Of a DNA stretch of 64,000 nucleotides, positions 1 through 8,969 are shown one piece after another. The stretch is taken from contig NZ_JAKGCT010000005.1 of the NCBI RefSeq assembly GCF_022230885.1, forward strand, positions 372,001 through 436,000, read 5' to 3'. The stretch is from Paenalcaligenes niemegkensis (lineage in GTDB: Bacteria; Pseudomonadota; Gammaproteobacteria; Burkholderiales; Burkholderiaceae_B). The first letter of the stretch is position 1. Each line of letters starts with the position of its first letter. A program made the translations under genes and the position numbers. The notes under the pieces are model-generated. The model was not told where the DNA came from. It worked only from the letters and a program-made list of their open reading frames with translations, and did no database searches.

Positions 1-1798
1 CGGTGACTATAAAGGATTAAAGGGGGTAATTGAGCCTGCACTGGCTCAGCTTAAAGAGCGGGGTTTTACGCTGCGCTTTTTATGCATGGATTCATCCACC
101 AAGCGAGTAGAACATAAAGAGATTTTGCGTCAGCTTGAACAGACCGATGTGCTGTTGATTGCGTCCGAAGAAGAGGGCACGCCGCTGACCTTGATCGAAG
201 CCATGTCCAGGGGTTGTGCGGTGATCAGCACTGATGTGGGCATTGTCTCTGAGGTTTTACCTGAAAGCAGCCAGGCCCTGATTTGCCCTCGTACTGAAGA
301 TGATTTTGCCGAAGCCTTGCAGGGCTTAATCACCAATCGTGACGCTTTGGCCCATATCCAGGCTGACAACCTGCAGGCTTATCACGCTCATTTTGGCGAG
401 CAAAGCCCGTTGCGCGAGGCATGGCTGCAATTTTTTAATGGTGCTTATGAGAACAGCTTGCAAAGCGGCTACGAGCGCAAGCGTGCTGCCATTTACGACA
501 CTTCGGGCGCATTACGCCGCTGGCTGGTGTCATCGGCCCGGCGCAGCGCCTTGCTGGCAAAACGCTGGGGCGTGGTCGATACCTTAAACGGCTTGTCGCC
601 CCTGTTTGCGCAGGCTTACGGCCGTATTATTCATGGCGCGGGCCGGCATAAAAAGCTCAGTTATCAAAAAATGGCCAAGGTTTACCAGCGTTTGGTGCAG
701 CAACTGGACCCAACGCAGCCGGTGGTCATGTATGCCCCTATGTGGAAAGGGGTAGCGGCCTCAACCGAGTCATTGTTCACCGGCAATTTAATTCGCTTCC
801 CCTATTTTGACAGCGAATTTCCTGAAGTGGCCAACCATGAATATCTCTCCCAGTTGGTTGAGTTGCTGACAGAGCATGCCGCAACCAAACCTATTATTTA
901 CAGTGGTGGCTCGTTACTCCATCTTTCGGTGGCCAAAGCCGTGCGCGAAAAAAACAAGAGCGCCAAACAATTGTTTATGTGGCATGGCTCGCCCGCACAG
1001 TTTGTGGAGTCATCACAATATGCCCACTTCACCTTGTGGCGCAAAGCCTATGACCGTGGAATTATTGACGGCTTTATCAGCGTAAAGCCCGAGCTGCACC
1101 GCACCCTGGGGCGCATGGGCATACGTGCCTTTAATTTCTATAACCCCATACCGCCTGTCCCAACGTTTGTGGCCAGTCGCGCTACCCGTGGAAAACGCGT
1201 GCAGGTGGGCTTATTTTCAGCCATGAACTCGTGGTACAAAAACCCGGACGTGCAGCTCCTGGCCCTGGCCGGACGGCGCGACATAGCGCTGCATACCACC
1301 TTAGACCGAAGCTCGGTCGAATCCATGCGCATGAAAATAGGCAAAATCCACTTTTACGACCACATGCCCCGGCGCAAATTCTTAAGTGTGCTGGCCCAGC
1401 AAGACGTGGTCTTGTACGTAACCAATACAGAGTGCTCACCCATGACCGCTCTGGAATCGTGGGCCTTTAACATCCCCTGCATCGTGGGTCCCGCCGGCGA
1501 CATCTACTCGGCCTGCAGCCCGCGCCTGGCCGAACTATTGGTCGAGCCCCAGGTAGACAACCCCACCGCCATCTCGCAACGACTGGATCTGGTGCTGCAG
1601 CACAAAGAAGAAATCCGCCAATTGCTGAGTGAACACAGGCAAACCTACAACCAGGGCTTTGAACGTGAACGCGACCAGCTCGTTCAAAAGCTATTTAGCT
1701 TTACCCCCACGAAACGCCGTAGGCCTAAAGAGCAAACAGCCGATAAACCCGGCTTTAAAACAAAGGCCCTACCAGTAGAAAACTCGGTAGAGCCCTAG
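1..1798 (+). CDS. Tandem glycosyltransferase, 5' end outside window
   Basis: The frame is open from the first bases of the window, so the N-terminus is missing. The visible part begins in the C-terminal half of a GT-B fold glycosyltransferase: the stretch EEGTPLTLIEAMSRG is the E-x7-E nucleotide-sugar-binding motif of GT4-type enzymes. It is followed by a linker and a second GT-B-like module, whose own motif is ECSPMTALESWAFNIP. There is no membrane segment in the visible part. The tail is basic and proline/lysine-rich. The likely role is polysaccharide or glycan assembly in the cytoplasm. Donor and acceptor cannot be read from sequence. The gene runs toward the asparaginase gene, stopping 9 bases before its end. 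Confidence 0.7.
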   Translation, partial: GDYKGLKGVIEPALAQLKERGFTLRFLCMDSSTKRVEHKEILRQLEQTDVLLIASEEEGTPLTLIEAMSRGCAVISTDVGIVSEVLPESSQALICPRTEDDFAEALQGLITNRDALAHIQADNLQAYHAHFGEQSPLREAWLQFFNGAYENSLQSGYERKRAAIYDTSGALRRWLVSSARRSALLAKRWGVVDTLNGLSPLFAQAYGRIIHGAGRHKKLSYQKMAKVYQRLVQQLDPTQPVVMYAPMWKGVAASTESLFTGNLIRFPYFDSEFPEVANHEYLSQLVELLTEHAATKPIIYSGGSLLHLSVAKAVREKNKSAKQLFMWHGSPAQFVESSQYAHFTLWRKAYDRGIIDGFISVKPELHRTLGRMGIRAFNFYNPIPPVPTFVASRATRGKRVQVGLFSAMNSWYKNPDVQLLALAGRRDIALHTTLDRSSVESMRMKIGKIHFYDHMPRRKFLSVLAQQDVVLYVTNTECSPMTALESWAFNIPCIVGPAGDIYSACSPRLAELLVEPQVDNPTAISQRLDLVLQHKEEIRQLLSEHRQTYNQGFERERDQLVQKLFSFTPTKRRRPKEQTADKPGFKTKALPVENSVEP

Positions 1799-1806
1799 AG
1801 ACGCTG

Positions 1807-2790
1807 TTAGCCTTGTCCATAACGTTCTAGCTGCAGTGGCAATTCATGTCGGGCAACGTCGGCTCCAATCAACGTGGCTAATAAAAGGCGGGCTTTATGG
1901 GCAGTTAGCCAGTGAGCACTTAGCAGACCGCGCTCGAATAGATCGGTCTCAGAACCAGGGAAGCCGTAGGTTGAGGTGAAGACGGGACCTTTACTGACGC
2001 GTGATGTCAGGATCACAGGCATCTGTCTGGTCAATTTCTGCAATGGAACGACTAGGTTGGCTGGTACGTGGCCAACGCCCATTCCCTCTACCACTACGCC
2101 TTCGTAGTTAAGTGATGGCAAAGCATCCAAAAGGTCGCTGTCGCTCCCCAAGCCCGCTTTCACAACGGCTACTTTTCCGAAGCGTTTAGGCTGCAAATAG
2201 GCATCACGCTGGTTTGGCCTTCGAACAATCCGAATTTGCTCCTCAAACACATACCCTAGTGCGCCACCTTGTAATGAAATAAAGGATGAGAGCAGGGCTT
2301 TGTGAGACTTCTCTACAGATCGGGCAGCATGGATTTCGTCATTTAACACCACTAGAACACCAAGGTTTCTTGCCAAAGGGCTTGCAGCAACACGGATGGC
2401 AGCCATTAGATTTGCAGGGCCGTCGGCACTTAAGGCCGTAGCGCCGCGCATGGCGCCAGTCACGACTGTAGGGGCAGGGGTGTTGGTCAGAATATCCAGC
2501 AAATAACTGGTTTCATCAATGGTGTCTGTGCCTTGTACGATAACTGTGCCGGCATAGTCATTAGAGCCATTTGTCTGGATTTGTGTTGAAAGTTCCAGGA
2601 TTTCAGCAAGTTCTAAAGAGGCTCCTGGTTTTAAAAAAGGCGTTTCCACCACTAATGTTGCCACTTTCTCGACATCGGGAATAAGTTCGATTAAGTCGTC
2701 GCCAGACAAGGTCGGGGTAATACCGCCTTGCGATGGCGCCATAGTGATTGTGCCGCCTAGAACGATCACGCGTACAAGGGGTAAATTCAT
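1807..2790 (-). CDS. L-asparaginase family amidohydrolase
   Basis: A 327-aa protein with both type I/II asparaginase threonine motifs: LGGTIT with the nucleophile near residue 14, and VQGTDTIDETSY with the catalytic Thr-Asp pair near residues 88-89. A VLNDEIHAAR stretch follows near residue 150. No signal peptide is seen, so it is probably cytoplasmic. The family hydrolyses asparagine or related amides to the acid and ammonia. It lies 17 bases downstream of the GntR gene on the same strand and diverges from the TRAP/DUF1989/M24/RidA operon. An amide-cleaving step in that pathway is therefore plausible, but this is inference. Confidence 0.85.
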   Translation of the reverse strand: MNLPLVRVIVLGGTITMAPSQGGITPTLSGDDLIELIPDVEKVATLVVETPFLKPGASLELAEILELSTQIQTNGSNDYAGTVIVQGTDTIDETSYLLDILTNTPAPTVVTGAMRGATALSADGPANLMAAIRVAASPLARNLGVLVVLNDEIHAARSVEKSHKALLSSFISLQGGALGYVFEEQIRIVRRPNQRDAYLQPKRFGKVAVVKAGLGSDSDLLDALPSLNYEGVVVEGMGVGHVPANLVVPLQKLTRQMPVILTSRVSKGPVFTSTYGFPGSETDLFERGLLSAHWLTAHKARLLLATLIGADVARHELPLQLERYGQG

Positions 2791-2807
2791 AGCAGTGTCC
2801 TGAAAAG

Positions 2808-3523
2808 TTATGCCGTATCTTCCGCTAATACTTTTAAAACGACTTCATAGGTACTCGTTATGTGAGCCTGGCTGGCAGCCAGCGAGCCGGGCAGGTTCCG
2901 CTCAAGGACTTGTTCCATCAGGGCTCTGTGCTCGACCAGATCGTCGCGATAAAGAAAGCCTCTTGTGACAGCAATTTGCCGGTATCGATAAGCTTGGTCA
3001 AAGAGTATTTCCCAAAAACTTTTAAGCCATTGGTTGTCGCAGCCGCTGATCAGGCTGTAGTGAAACTCGCGATGTGCAATATCCCAGTCAGCCGAGATCA
3101 GCCCGGTGACCGGGTCAATGGCCGTTCTCCGAGAAAGTCGATGAAAGTTCGCCACGATGCTGGCTTCCCAGTCATCCGTTCCTACCTCTAGCGCACGGGT
3201 AAGGGCCAGAGCTTCTAAGGCTACCCGGGCGTCGGTAATTTCTCTGAAAGTGCTAAGGGTAATGGGGCTGACCCTGAATCCGCGCTGCCCTTCCATGTCT
3301 ACGAAGCCTTCGCTGCTTAGGCGCATTAGCGCTTCACGCAAGGGGTGTATCCAATGCCAAGCGCTGTTTTTAGCCGTTCCAGACGTAGAGGGCTACCGGG
3401 CTCCAGCGTTGCCGATAGTATTTGGCGCTTGATTTCAGAATAGCCCTGTTCGGCCAACGTCACGGTTGGTGTCTGCGCACTAATGCCACCCATAGACTGA
3501 TGAAGCTGCTGCTGACGATTCAC
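2808..3523 (-). CDS. GntR family (FCD) transcriptional regulator, frameshifted
   Basis: Two frames together make one regulator of about 238 aa. The N-terminal frame (GTG start at 3523) holds the winged HTH up to GIGYTP. The downstream frame resumes with REALMRLSSEGFVDMEGQRGF and continues through an all-helical FCD effector domain. The break is near 3340, in a run of four C on the coding strand; one extra C restores TPLREAL exactly. FCD-type GntR proteins repress catabolic operons and release DNA when a carboxylate or related ligand binds. It most likely controls the divergent TRAP operon through the palindromes at 3580-3609. The frameshift is probably a sequencing error. Confidence 0.8.
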
Positions 3524-3579
3524 TTTTGTTCCTTAAGCTCGTTTTTACGTTTCAAGTCACTATTATACAGAAACTAACC

Positions 3580-3609
3580 AATTATACGATTTGTGTAATT
3601 ATCGATAAT
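3580..3609. promoter_or_regulatory. Probable GntR operator, two palindromes
   Basis: In the AT-rich divergent region, AATTATAC and GTGTAATT form an inverted repeat with one mismatch around a 5-nt centre (3580-3600). It overlaps the perfect 12-bp palindrome ATTATCGATAAT (3598-3609). Both sit just upstream of the -35 box of the rightward promoter, fitting an FCD GntR binding site. Binding itself is inferred. Confidence 0.45.
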
Positions 3610-3615
3610 TTTATA

Positions 3616-3644
3616 TTGACTCGAAAATACTAGCTATGTATATT
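3616..3644 (+). promoter_or_regulatory. Sigma70-type promoter of the TRAP/DUF1989 operon
   Basis: TTGACT at 3616-3621 and TATATT at 3639-3644 are separated by exactly 17 bases. They lie 29 bases before the first gene of the operon and are preceded by the operator-like palindromes. A GGAG Shine-Dalgarno stands before the ATG at 3673. Confidence 0.6.
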
Positions 3645-3672
3645 TAATCTACAAATATAAATGGAGTGAGAC

Positions 3673-4674
3673 ATGATTGCACAACCGTCACCTGGACTGC
3701 GTATTTTGTGCGTAGCTACCGTCATAGCTCTTGGGCTAGCTGCTACGCCAGCTCAAGCTCAGAAGATCGTCCTGAAAGGGATTACGCCCTGGTCTGCTGA
3801 TTACGATCTCAGCAAGGCATTTTTTATGTTTGAGGAGTTGGTAGAGGAAAAACTGGGTGACAAGGTCGAGATCCGTTATTTGGGCGGTCCGGAAGTCTCT
3901 GACCCCAATGACCAGTTCTCCGCATTGAAAAATGGTGTGGTTGACGTATTGCTGGGTGCGGCTGCTTATTACCGAAGCGATGTGCCATTGTCGGCGGCGG
4001 TGCAGTTCACCAGCCTCCTGCCTTCTGAATTACGCACCAGCGGCTATTTCGACCTGATGCAGCAAATTCATAAAGAGGGCGGCGTCTATTATTTGGCCAA
4101 TACGTCCGGTGGCAACAAATTTCGTCTCTATCTAAACAAAGAAATATCCAAGCCTGATTTCTCGGGCTTGCGACTCCGTGGTTCACCTGTGCAGTTACCC
4201 ATGATCAGGGCCTTAGGCGGTACTCCCATTTCTATCTCACCGGGCGATGTCTATACCGCGCTTGAGCGCCATGTTATCGACGGCTATGGCTGGACCTATA
4301 GCGGTATTGACACCTTTGGCTGGAATGAAGTCTCTAAATACGTCGTCAATCATCCTTTTTATTCTCTGGATGGGGCCATTCTGATTAACCAAAAGGTCTG
4401 GGATTCGCTGCCTCAAGATGTGCAGGCGGGGCTAAACGAGGTCGGGGTCGAGCTTGAAAAGCGCGTCGAAAAATCGATGGGAGAAATTCTAAGCAACGAA
4501 GATCAGAGGCTGGAGAAGCTGGGGATGAAATTCATCACATTCTCAGAGGCCGATGCAAACTATTTTCAAGAAACCGCATTGAAAGCGGGGTGGGACGAGT
4601 TCTTGCGCATGAATGCCAAGACCTTTGAAAAAGACCCGGCCCTCGCCGAAAAGCTGCAGCAAACAGCTAACTAG
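3673..4674 (+). CDS. dctP: TRAP transporter substrate-binding protein (DctP)
   Basis: 333 aa with a clear Sec signal peptide (hydrophobic core near residues 12-24, then AQAQ), so it is periplasmic. The rest matches the DctP fold. LRLRGSPVQLPMIRALGGTP in the middle carries the arginine that in this family usually pairs with the ligand carboxylate, followed by the DVYTALERHVIDGYGW segment. It captures the substrate for the DctQ/DctM pair encoded directly downstream. The ligand is unknown; context suggests a nitrogen-containing organic acid or amidine. Confidence 0.88.
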   Translation: MIAQPSPGLRILCVATVIALGLAATPAQAQKIVLKGITPWSADYDLSKAFFMFEELVEEKLGDKVEIRYLGGPEVSDPNDQFSALKNGVVDVLLGAAAYYRSDVPLSAAVQFTSLLPSELRTSGYFDLMQQIHKEGGVYYLANTSGGNKFRLYLNKEISKPDFSGLRLRGSPVQLPMIRALGGTPISISPGDVYTALERHVIDGYGWTYSGIDTFGWNEVSKYVVNHPFYSLDGAILINQKVWDSLPQDVQAGLNEVGVELEKRVEKSMGEILSNEDQRLEKLGMKFITFSEADANYFQETALKAGWDEFLRMNAKTFEKDPALAEKLQQTAN

Positions 4675-4703
4675 TTTCAGCCCATGCTCTAGAGGATAAA
4701 ACT

Positions 4704-5213
4704 ATGTTTTTTAGAATCTATCACAGAAGCTTGGATCTGATGGCGGGTATAGCAGCGTTGCTTATTCTGCTCGTTACGCTCGGCATCTCTGTTGATGTCT
4801 TTACTCGTTATATCACTGGCAGGCCAATTATCTGGATGTTCGACGTTTCTCAATACGTCCTTTTATATATTCCATGCTTGGGGATGGCGTGGCTGGCGCG
4901 CGAGCAGGGGCATATTGCTATTACGACTTTTGTTGAGATGGCTTCGCCGTCTAAAGTCGCTGCGATTCGGTTATTGACCACGCTGGCCAGTGCGATTACA
5001 TGCTCGGTGATTGCCTATTGGGCCTGGATAGTGCTGTTTGAAAAGATCAGCAGCGGATCGGTTTTTGTACAAGCTATTGAAGTGCCTGAGTCGTGGGTGT
5101 ATTGGGTAATCCCGGTGGGATTCAGCATGACGGCATTCGAATTCTTTCGACAACTAAAGGGTAAGCCTTATGTCGTTGAGTCGAAGCTCTCGGATCAGGA
5201 GCCATCAGCATGA
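4704..5213 (+). CDS. dctQ: TRAP transporter small permease (DctQ)
   Basis: 169 aa with four hydrophobic segments (about residues 12-34, 48-68, 90-112, 132-150), the expected DctQ topology. It forms the small integral-membrane partner of DctM. The stop codon overlaps the start of dctM (5210-5213), indicating translational coupling. Confidence 0.88.
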   Translation: MFFRIYHRSLDLMAGIAALLILLVTLGISVDVFTRYITGRPIIWMFDVSQYVLLYIPCLGMAWLAREQGHIAITTFVEMASPSKVAAIRLLTTLASAITCSVIAYWAWIVLFEKISSGSVFVQAIEVPESWVYWVIPVGFSMTAFEFFRQLKGKPYVVESKLSDQEPSA

Positions 5214-6526
5214 TGTGGTATGAGATCTTAGGGCTGATCATTGGGGGCACGCTTGCGCTACTGGGCGTAGGTATGCCTGTTGGTTTTGCCTTGGCTGCGG
5301 TGACGCTGCTCGGAATCCTGTTTACCCAGGGATGGGGCAACCCCTTTATGCAATATGTGGCAAGTGTGAAGTCGTCCTTGAGCGTTTTTACCTTACTGCC
5401 AGTGCCCTTGTTTGTGCTCATGGGCGAGATACTGTGGCATTCGCAAATAGCAGGTCGCGCACTAAAAGCTTTGGACATGCTGCTAGGCCGGCTGCCCGGC
5501 CGCCTTAGTCTGCTTGCCATCGCGAGCGGCACTTTGTTCTCCACCTTAAGCGGCTCGACAATGGCAAATACCGCGCTGTTGGGAAGGCTGCTCGTGCCCG
5601 AGTTAAAGGCTCGTGGCTATAGCGGGGTGATGTCGATGGGCCCCATTATGGCATCGGGAGCCTTAGCCATGCTTATACCGCCTAGCGCTTTGGCCGTTAT
5701 TTTTGCATCGGTCGCAAAAGTTTCTATAGGGAAGCTGCTTTTGGCCCTGATTGTGCCTGGCTTGCTGCTTGCCGTTCTTTATGCTGTTTTCGTTGTCGGC
5801 GTTGCTCTTCGATACCCCAAGCTAGCCCCGGCGTATGACATAGAGAAGGTGCCGTTTAGCGTTACCGCCAAGGCTTTGCTGATTGACGTTGTGCCTTTGC
5901 TGTTTGTGATTATCACGGTAGTAGGCGTCATTTTTCAAGGCGTGGCAACGCCGACTGAGGCAGCTGCAGTCGGCGCTTTGGCTTCCTTGATCCTGGCGGC
6001 TGCCTACGGCGGGCTGAGCGTGCTTAAGGTGAGCAAAGCGTTGATGGATACATTACGAATTACCGTGATGATGCTGACCATACTGGCGTCGGCGATAGCG
6101 TTCAGTCAGTTGCTTGCCTTTACGGGAGCAAGCCGGGGCTTGCTGGAGTACGTGCTCAGCGGGGATCAAACCGCTTTGATCTTCATCGCAATGACTATGT
6201 TGATGATTTTAGTGCTGGGCATGTTTTTGGAGCAGATCGCCATCATGATGATCACCTTGCCCATTTTGATGCCCATTGTTGCTGCGCTATCAATCGATCC
6301 TCTGTGGTTCTCGGTATTGATGCTGATAAACCTTGAGATTGCATTGATGACGCCTCCTTTTGGGATGCTTTTATTTGTGATGGGAAGCGTCACTGATGAT
6401 CAGACTAGCATGTCCATGATCTGGCGGGCCGCGTTGCCCTACGTGCTGATTAACGTAGCCGTTATTGCGCTGATTATGTTTGTTCCTGCCATTGCCACGC
6501 TCTTGCCCAATGCCGCCTTAGGCTAA
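5210..6526 (+). CDS. dctM: TRAP transporter large permease (DctM)
   Basis: 438 aa, about twelve hydrophobic segments, with the characteristic DctM stretch GSTMANTALLGRLLVPELKARGY and the PTEAAAVGA motif. It is the sodium- or proton-coupled channel subunit. Its length is normal for the family. It is 25 bases before the 50-aa ORF. Confidence 0.9.
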   Translation: MMWYEILGLIIGGTLALLGVGMPVGFALAAVTLLGILFTQGWGNPFMQYVASVKSSLSVFTLLPVPLFVLMGEILWHSQIAGRALKALDMLLGRLPGRLSLLAIASGTLFSTLSGSTMANTALLGRLLVPELKARGYSGVMSMGPIMASGALAMLIPPSALAVIFASVAKVSIGKLLLALIVPGLLLAVLYAVFVVGVALRYPKLAPAYDIEKVPFSVTAKALLIDVVPLLFVIITVVGVIFQGVATPTEAAAVGALASLILAAAYGGLSVLKVSKALMDTLRITVMMLTILASAIAFSQLLAFTGASRGLLEYVLSGDQTALIFIAMTMLMILVLGMFLEQIAIMMITLPILMPIVAALSIDPLWFSVLMLINLEIALMTPPFGMLLFVMGSVTDDQTSMSMIWRAALPYVLINVAVIALIMFVPAIATLLPNAALG

Positions 6527-6551
6527 TAACTCTAACTACCCGGAGACAAAA

Positions 6552-6704
6552 ATGAATTCCTTAACGGTTCCATTTACTCAACAGCAGTTGATACTCATCG
6601 CGGACAAGTTGAAGTGCGACCCATCCTCCGATGAGTTCAAAGAAAAATTAATCGCAATGTTTCGTTTATATGCAGAGCAGCGTCTGGGGAGGGAATACAA
6701 ATGA
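6552..6704 (+). CDS. 50-aa small protein, unknown function
   Basis: ATG at 6552 is preceded by CGGAGAC, a good ribosome site. The 50-codon frame (MNSLTVPFTQQQL... to ...GREYK) ends in a TGA that overlaps the ATG of the DUF1989 gene (6701-6704). The coupling and codon use favour a real gene. The peptide is soluble, rich in Leu/Gln/Lys/Glu and probably helical. I recognise no family. It may be an accessory subunit of the DUF1989 protein, or a leader for coupled translation. Confidence 0.6.
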   Translation: MNSLTVPFTQQQLILIADKLKCDPSSDEFKEKLIAMFRLYAEQRLGREYK

Positions 6705-7669
6705 CAATTAAAAATTTTGGGGAAGTCACTTATCAGGATGTTATGCAGCCGGTCACGGGCCGTGCCATTCCGATGAAAGCGGGGCAAACACTGCATATCA
6801 CGTTGATTGAAGGCCCGCAGTGTGTTGATTTCAACTGTTTTGGGCTGCATGATTACCGGGAAAGAATGTCCGTAGGACACATGCGACGCAGCGGCTTCAG
6901 AGCAGAAATCGGCTCGATTATCTGGAGTGCACCGCCGCGATTTAATCCCATGATGGTCTTGGTTGATAAACCGGACAATTGCTTAACGGATCTGCTTGCC
7001 GCGCGTTGCCACGCAACGCAGTTTGAGCGAGAACGTCATTACCCTGGAACGCATACCAATTGCCAGGACACCCTGGCTGAAGCGATTGCCGAGTATGGGC
7101 TAACGCCGGACGATGTACACGATTCGCTTAACTTCTGGATGAATACAGGATGGGATGATCAGGGAAACTTCATTCCTAATGTCAGGCTAAACAGCGGGAA
7201 AAAGGGGGATACCGTTGTTCTGATGGCCATGATGGATGTATTGGCTGTGCCTAATGTATGTGGCTCAGGAGATCTTTCAAATACGTCTAACTTCTGGTTT
7301 AACCCTGTTCAGGTAGAAGTACGTGATCCGTCAGCAGAGACTCGTGGACTCACCGAAAAACTTCTCAAACAGCATACTGGTTTTTTCAATCAGCGCACGC
7401 CAGATCAGTTCAAGGCTAAGCACCAGGTCGCCAATAGAGAATGTGTAAGGAATGAGGAGTACGTACCTGAGTATGTGAACTTCCCAATCCAGACCCGGGA
7501 TATCGCCTTTTCCTTAAGCGATTCCGACATGGAAAATTTAAAGCAACTGATGCGTCGGGGGACTGGGCCGGACCTTGAAAGTGTCTTTCGCTCGGCGGCC
7601 TTGACATGGTTCACCAAAAATCACACACCGCAAATAGTTAAAGAATACCTTCCGGTTGCGGAAGACTAG
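6701..7669 (+). CDS. DUF1989 / urea carboxylase-associated family protein
   Basis: 322 aa. The central region resembles DUF1989 proteins: RHYPGTHTNCQDTLAEAIAEYGL, and GDTVVLMAMMDVLAVPNVCGSGDLSNTSNFWFNPVQVEV near residues 160-205, with conserved Cys, His and Asp. DUF1989 proteins accompany urea and guanidine carboxylases; the CgdA/CgdB pair acts as carboxyguanidine deiminase in bacterial guanidine degradation. Here there is a single, longer version and no carboxylase or allophanate hydrolase nearby. A deiminase or amidine-hydrolysing role is inference. It is translationally coupled to the 50-aa ORF. Confidence 0.75.
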   Translation: MTIKNFGEVTYQDVMQPVTGRAIPMKAGQTLHITLIEGPQCVDFNCFGLHDYRERMSVGHMRRSGFRAEIGSIIWSAPPRFNPMMVLVDKPDNCLTDLLAARCHATQFERERHYPGTHTNCQDTLAEAIAEYGLTPDDVHDSLNFWMNTGWDDQGNFIPNVRLNSGKKGDTVVLMAMMDVLAVPNVCGSGDLSNTSNFWFNPVQVEVRDPSAETRGLTEKLLKQHTGFFNQRTPDQFKAKHQVANRECVRNEEYVPEYVNFPIQTRDIAFSLSDSDMENLKQLMRRGTGPDLESVFRSAALTWFTKNHTPQIVKEYLPVAED

Positions 7670-7726
7670 ATAGCCTGCAATAGGTGGCTTTCAAACTGTT
7701 GATGAGATTTTATTTTGGAGCATACA

Positions 7727-8965
7727 GTGACGACTAATTATGATGATTTTTCGGTAGATATTGATTTTAGTGATACGGAGCGCGAGCGACGCTGGCGTGA
7801 AGTACGCTGGCGAATGGATCATGCGGGTCTGGATGCCCTTTTAGTCTGGGGCAACGAAACCAAGTGGCAAGCCGGTTTAGCAAATAATCGCTACTTATCA
7901 GGACGAGTTGCGCCGGGTTGTATTTTGTTTCCGCTAGAAGGCGAGCCAGTGATCTGGTCAGGCTTTCCCCATGATGTCACCCCTTACGGCGCATTGGCCG
8001 GCGGCTGGATTCAGGATACCCGAGCCGGACAGCAGACGACTCGCGACATTATCAAGACCCTAAAAGACCGTAACTATAATTCAGCAGCAATCGGCGTGGT
8101 TGGTTTTGGTACGACGCGCCCACGTGTTATTTCTGAAACTGTGCCGTATCAACAGTTTTCCGAAATCAAAACCGCTCTTGCACAGGTTCAGTTTATTGAT
8201 AGTGCCTGGTTGCTGGAGCAAGCCAGGCTGATTAAAAGCGCAGAAGAAATAGCGGTGCTCCGGCGTGCTGGGGCTTTGGCCCGTGAAATGGCTCATGCTA
8301 TGTATGACTCCGCCGTGGTGGGGGCTCACGAGTATCAAGTGTATGCCGCTATGCTGCATGCGTCGCTGAGTCGGGGCGGCGAGGAAGAAATGAACTGGAT
8401 GTCATCAGGTGCTGTGCCGCCGCCACACGGGAAACGCCCTCCTTCTTCAGCACGCCGCCTTGAGGCGGGCGATATTATCGTATCCGAATATCACGCTCGC
8501 TATAAAGGCTATCTCGCAGGTGCGGAAATATCTATTTCCTTGGGTAAGCCCAAAAAGGAATATGAAGAGATTCATGAGATCTGCGTTGCTTCACAGCTTT
8601 CGGGCATTGCAGCAATGAAACCTGGACGCCCCTTTGCTGATGCTGTGCTTGCTTTTAGAAAACCCATCATTGATGCAGGTTTTAGCTCTGTAGAGTGCGG
8701 GCTGCATGGACACGGCTTGGCATCACCAGAGTTTCCGAGCACCATGTATGGCGGTAAAGGCGGGGCCTGGGAAGAACATGCTTATGCACGCATACCTAGC
8801 ATTAACTTTCAGGAAAACATGGTGTTCGCCACGGCATCTGATGTGTTTAACCCTGAGTGGAGTGAAAAAACGGGTCTCATGTTGGGTCGAACCATCGTTA
8901 TTACTGCCGACGGCCCGGAGGAAATTACCGGGATTCCCTTAGAGTCTCAACTAAAGGTGGTATAG
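7727..8965 (+). CDS. M24-family pita-bread protein (creatinase/Xaa-Pro peptidase-like)
   Basis: The GTG at 7727 is chosen because GGAG lies 6 bases upstream; a TTG at 7715 would give a slightly longer product. The ~412-aa protein has an N-terminal creatinase-like domain and a C-terminal pita-bread domain starting about residue 160. In metallo-M24 enzymes the first two metal ligands are Asp in a D-F/Y-G..D pattern. Here the equivalent segment reads VSEYHARYKGYLAGAEIS, with no Asp pair. His in GLHGHGLASPEF and Glu in FQENMVFATAS remain. This fits the metal-free branch (creatinase acts without metal) rather than a peptidase. The substrate is unknown. Four bases separate it from the RidA gene. 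Confidence 0.75.
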   Translation: MTTNYDDFSVDIDFSDTERERRWREVRWRMDHAGLDALLVWGNETKWQAGLANNRYLSGRVAPGCILFPLEGEPVIWSGFPHDVTPYGALAGGWIQDTRAGQQTTRDIIKTLKDRNYNSAAIGVVGFGTTRPRVISETVPYQQFSEIKTALAQVQFIDSAWLLEQARLIKSAEEIAVLRRAGALAREMAHAMYDSAVVGAHEYQVYAAMLHASLSRGGEEEMNWMSSGAVPPPHGKRPPSSARRLEAGDIIVSEYHARYKGYLAGAEISISLGKPKKEYEEIHEICVASQLSGIAAMKPGRPFADAVLAFRKPIIDAGFSSVECGLHGHGLASPEFPSTMYGGKGGAWEEHAYARIPSINFQENMVFATASDVFNPEWSEKTGLMLGRTIVITADGPEEITGIPLESQLKVV

Positions 8966-8969
8966 ACCT

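Noticed and set aside
7715..7726. TTG start for the M24 gene
   Set aside because: The GTG at 7727 has GGAG at the right distance; the TTG overlaps that site.
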